The notes below the pieces were generated by a model that did no database searches, had not been told where the DNA came from, and was given only the letters and a program-made list of their open reading frames with translations. Source: Eumeta japonica (taxonomy: Eukaryota > Arthropoda > Insecta > Lepidoptera > Psychidae). Taken from it: a stretch of 64,000 bases of DNA. A program made the position numbers and the translations under genes. The stretch covers positions 496,001 through 560,000 of the forward strand of contig BGZK01000141.1 in assembly GCA_005406025.1 (NCBI GenBank). The letters are read 5' to 3'. Positions 61,837-64,000 of this stretch are shown piece after piece (the first letter of the stretch is position 1; each line of letters opens with the position of its first letter).

Positions 61837-62375
61837 AGCTGGCCCGGCAAACGTTGTTCTGCATATTTTCTTTCTTGTGACTTGGCATTATAGTTAATTC
61901 CCGCAGTTCCGACATGGACGTGGAATGAATTTATTTTCTTTTGTATCAATCGTTGTCACTTTCAATCTCGCTGTCGTTTTCGATTCCAATCTCAATCATA
62001 CTTTTGATTCTGATCCCGTCCCTACACTCGTTTTCGACCCCAGTCCCATTCTCAATTTCGGTCCCGGTCCCGCTTTCCATTCTAATCCCGGCTTCGTTCT
62101 TGATTCTGCTCTTCGTTCCAATTTCAATTCCGATTCCGCTGCAATTTGCTTAAGAATAGTGCTTAATATATATTAGTGTGAGAATTTTTAGAATCGATTA
62201 ATTGCTTAGGGTTATTAGTACAAACACTCGAATGAAACCGAAGACAAATGTTAGTTTTTTTTAAAAAAAACGTCATGGGCGTGCGTATAACATATTACCA
62301 AAGTTTCATTGTAATCGATTCAATGGATTAAGTACCCATAGAGGACAAACATAGATTGATTTTTATTTATATAGA
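61837..62375 (+). repeat. Minisatellite-bearing dispersed repeat, copy 3
   Basis: It begins AACTAGCTGGCCCGGCAAAC (61836-61855), a hallmark head of a widely dispersed insect repeat. A degenerate TTCNAT/CCCGTC array follows at 61955-62140 (ctcaatttcggtcccggtcc), and the copy ends 'ggacaaacatagattgattt' then 'ttatttatatagata'. The array is open in two plus frames (61925-62176 and 61941-62153) with Ser/Pro/Ile-rich repeat translations. These are artefacts. Confidence 0.7.
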
Positions 62376-62449
62376 TAGTTATCATCCTCGTCTCCTCCCT
62401 TGTGACCATATAATGATTTCCTACATCTTGCGTATCGATTGATGACGCC

Positions 62450-62550
62450 GTGTCCATCATGATTCCGCTCTTGCTCTTTCTCTCGGTCTAATCTCAATTC
62501 TGGTCTTGCTCCCGATTTCGATTCCGGTTCCATTTTCGATTTTATTCCAA
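62450..62550 (+). repeat. Short CCG/GATT minisatellite remnant
   Basis: Words such as 'gattccgctcttgctctttc' and 'tttcgattccggttccattt' repeat the style of the arrays at 51.5 and 62.0 kb. It may be a second, truncated copy of the same dispersed repeat lying directly after copy 3. Confidence 0.6.
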
Positions 62551-63968
62551 TAAATTATCCCATTTTAAGGGTCTTTTTTGATCAGGCAGACAGACATATA
62601 CAAATATATTATTTTTCTATACAAACCTTGTCCTGACAATAACGAACACAGCAAGAAAAGAATTATCCAATTTAATGCAGTTCGGAAGTGATGCCCAATA
62701 ATATTTTGAATATTTTTCTTCAGGGTAACATTAAAAATAAATCTAGGTTTTTAAAGGAACAAAATCTTAATTTTAATTCTCTTTTAATCTTCGCTCTAAA
62801 AAATTGAACAATTTAGTACTCTCTCTTTCTCATGTTCGAATGTGAGATAATATGTATAAAATTTGAGCAGAATATGCGCATTGATTCGGATCTTTATAGC
62901 GATAAAATAAAAGGTATAAATAAAAAAAAATGCTATTGAAAATGATTGACAATAAATGTACTACACATAATTTAATAAATTATTTCAAATTTTTTGCCAT
63001 TTAGATATGCGCTGTATCGGAAGATACCTCTAATTTGTTTAAAAATGGTATAAGTCTTGTGACACAAAAATGCCAAATCGAGGAACGCGTCGCAATAACG
63101 TATTATGTAGAAACTCGAGAGCCGTAATGACCATGGCCAGTCCTACGCTCGGGTGACTGTAACAATTATTAAAAGGACTTTTTTTTTTTGTTTGCTGCTG
63201 GATGAGGTACCACACGACTTTTTGGAGTGTGCCTTAATTTGATGCTTCGGAAATGATGAGGCACTGGAGTTTTTAAATCGATAAGTTCGCTGAAAGAGCA
63301 TTTAAATGACATTTCCTTTATGCCGCGCATCGTATTGCGGATAATTGTTCTTAAATTGTTATTGTTGAAGTTTTTTAAAAATTGCAGAACTATGATGATA
63401 TTCAAACTTACAAAATAAAATGACCTCGATCACGACTTTGAAATATTTTTCTAAACAATAATAAAACATCTGTGTTTTGAGGTTATGTTTATTTGAAATA
63501 TCTATTACAAACGTAGTTTGTTGTACACGAAATTAATGTGTATCGTGCCTAGGAAATTAGCCTGATGCTATTTCTATAATTTTTCTGATATTTATAAATA
63601 TATTTTGCTCAATATTATACTTTGTATGGAACAATAACATCGGTGGCGCGGCGACAGGCTTTTCTGTTTCCTACTTCAATCTCTATCAATGCTCATAGAA
63701 AAACGCAATTATAGTGTTGCTATATTAAAATTTAGTACATATTAAATAAAATGAGTGGTAACTTTATGAGAAAAGTGGAAAAATTAGTCTACCAAATTAA
63801 CTAGTAACTAGGTTAATAATTTTTTTTAATAACAAAAGCTGGGAATGGCCTGTTCATTTAAAGAATTTTTTATTAATGATTTTATTGGTTTTGTATCATT
63901 AATGTAAACAAAACTTTGAAAAGCATTATAATTATGAACAATGTTACCAGATGCTTGCTAGCTAAAGC
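62551..63968. other. ReepA intron 2: no feature recognised
   Basis: AT-rich, with the minus frame 63169-63405 showing no recognisable domain. No ReepA exon 3 signature (VKWMMYW-type) is visible. Confidence 0.55.
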
Positions 63969-64000
63969 ACAAAGTGTACACTTTCTTTGTGTACACTTTG
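63969..64000. repeat. Palindromic direct repeat at the window edge
   Basis: ACAAAGTGTACACTTT (63970-63985, palindromic CAAAGTGTACACTTTG-type unit) is followed by TTTGTGTACACTTTG. The two units share GTGTACACTTT. The window ends inside or directly after the second unit, so the array may continue. Confidence 0.6.

Noticed and set aside
61925..62176. Overlapping repetitive Ser/Pro/Phe/Asp-rich frames
   Set aside because: Both are translations of a hexamer-type minisatellite and are open in more than one frame.

Overview
The window looks like nuclear DNA of a lepidopteran insect. It is AT-rich, almost empty of long open reading frames, and crowded with decayed mobile DNA of types familiar from moth and butterfly genomes: mariner fossils, an RTE-like LINE, the 'CAACGCACTGG..GACTCCTC' repeat, 'tttttgaagtcggttaaaa' and 'tacggaaccctaaa' tails, and CCG/GATT-rich minisatellite repeats. 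No species can be named from the sequence alone. None of the long single-exon reading frames is a gene. The real coding signal is three short spliced exons.

Two genes meet head to head near 39 kb. On the minus strand, 38733-38888 is a first coding exon resembling the N-terminus of KDM3/JHDM2 JmjC histone demethylases. On the plus strand, 39476-39507 (32 nt, then GTAAGT) is the first coding exon of ReepA, an ER-shaping REEP/DP1/TB2/HVA22-family membrane protein. It joins in frame to exon 2 at 58245-58317 across an 18.7 kb intron. The roughly 590 bp between the two start codons holds a TATA-like box, an arthropod-type initiator, CCAAT, CACGTG and ATGGCG motifs. Exon 2 can also be read continuously with sequence upstream of it from an ATG at 58210, and that sequence is CpG-rich. 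This suggests a second ReepA promoter and an alternative N-terminus.

Positions 1-38.7 kb lie 3' of the KDM3-like exon in its own direction. They are either a very large first intron of that gene or an intergenic desert; I recognise no further exon there. The stretch holds repeats (2.3-3.3, 5.8-6.8, 7.8-8.1, 13.8-14.1, 18.5-18.9, 20.4-20.8, 35.5-35.8 and 36.2-38.2 kb). Between them are GC/CpG-richer, non-repetitive islands that look regulatory (0.56-0.86, 4.4-5.2, 7.2-7.4, 12.0-12.4, 12.8-13.05, 15.0-15.3, 25.8, 26.45-26.65, 27.8-28.3 and 31.55-31.83 kb).

Positions 39.5-58.2 kb are ReepA intron 1. They include a GC-rich island (41.64-42.30 kb), a second copy of a foldback MITE, tandem LINE-tail-like repeats (45.1-45.7 kb), a long TA array, a mariner fossil (48.3-49.3 kb), adjacent minisatellite-bearing repeats (50.8-52.6 kb), and a 1.1 kb terminal-inverted-repeat element (52974-54074). 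That element has an unusual array of about seven 20-bp modules in mirrored orientation and is the most distinctive structure in the window. Positions 58.3-64 kb are ReepA intron 2, with a LINE fragment, a mariner fossil and another minisatellite-bearing repeat. No tRNA, rRNA, CRISPR array or prokaryote-type operon is present.
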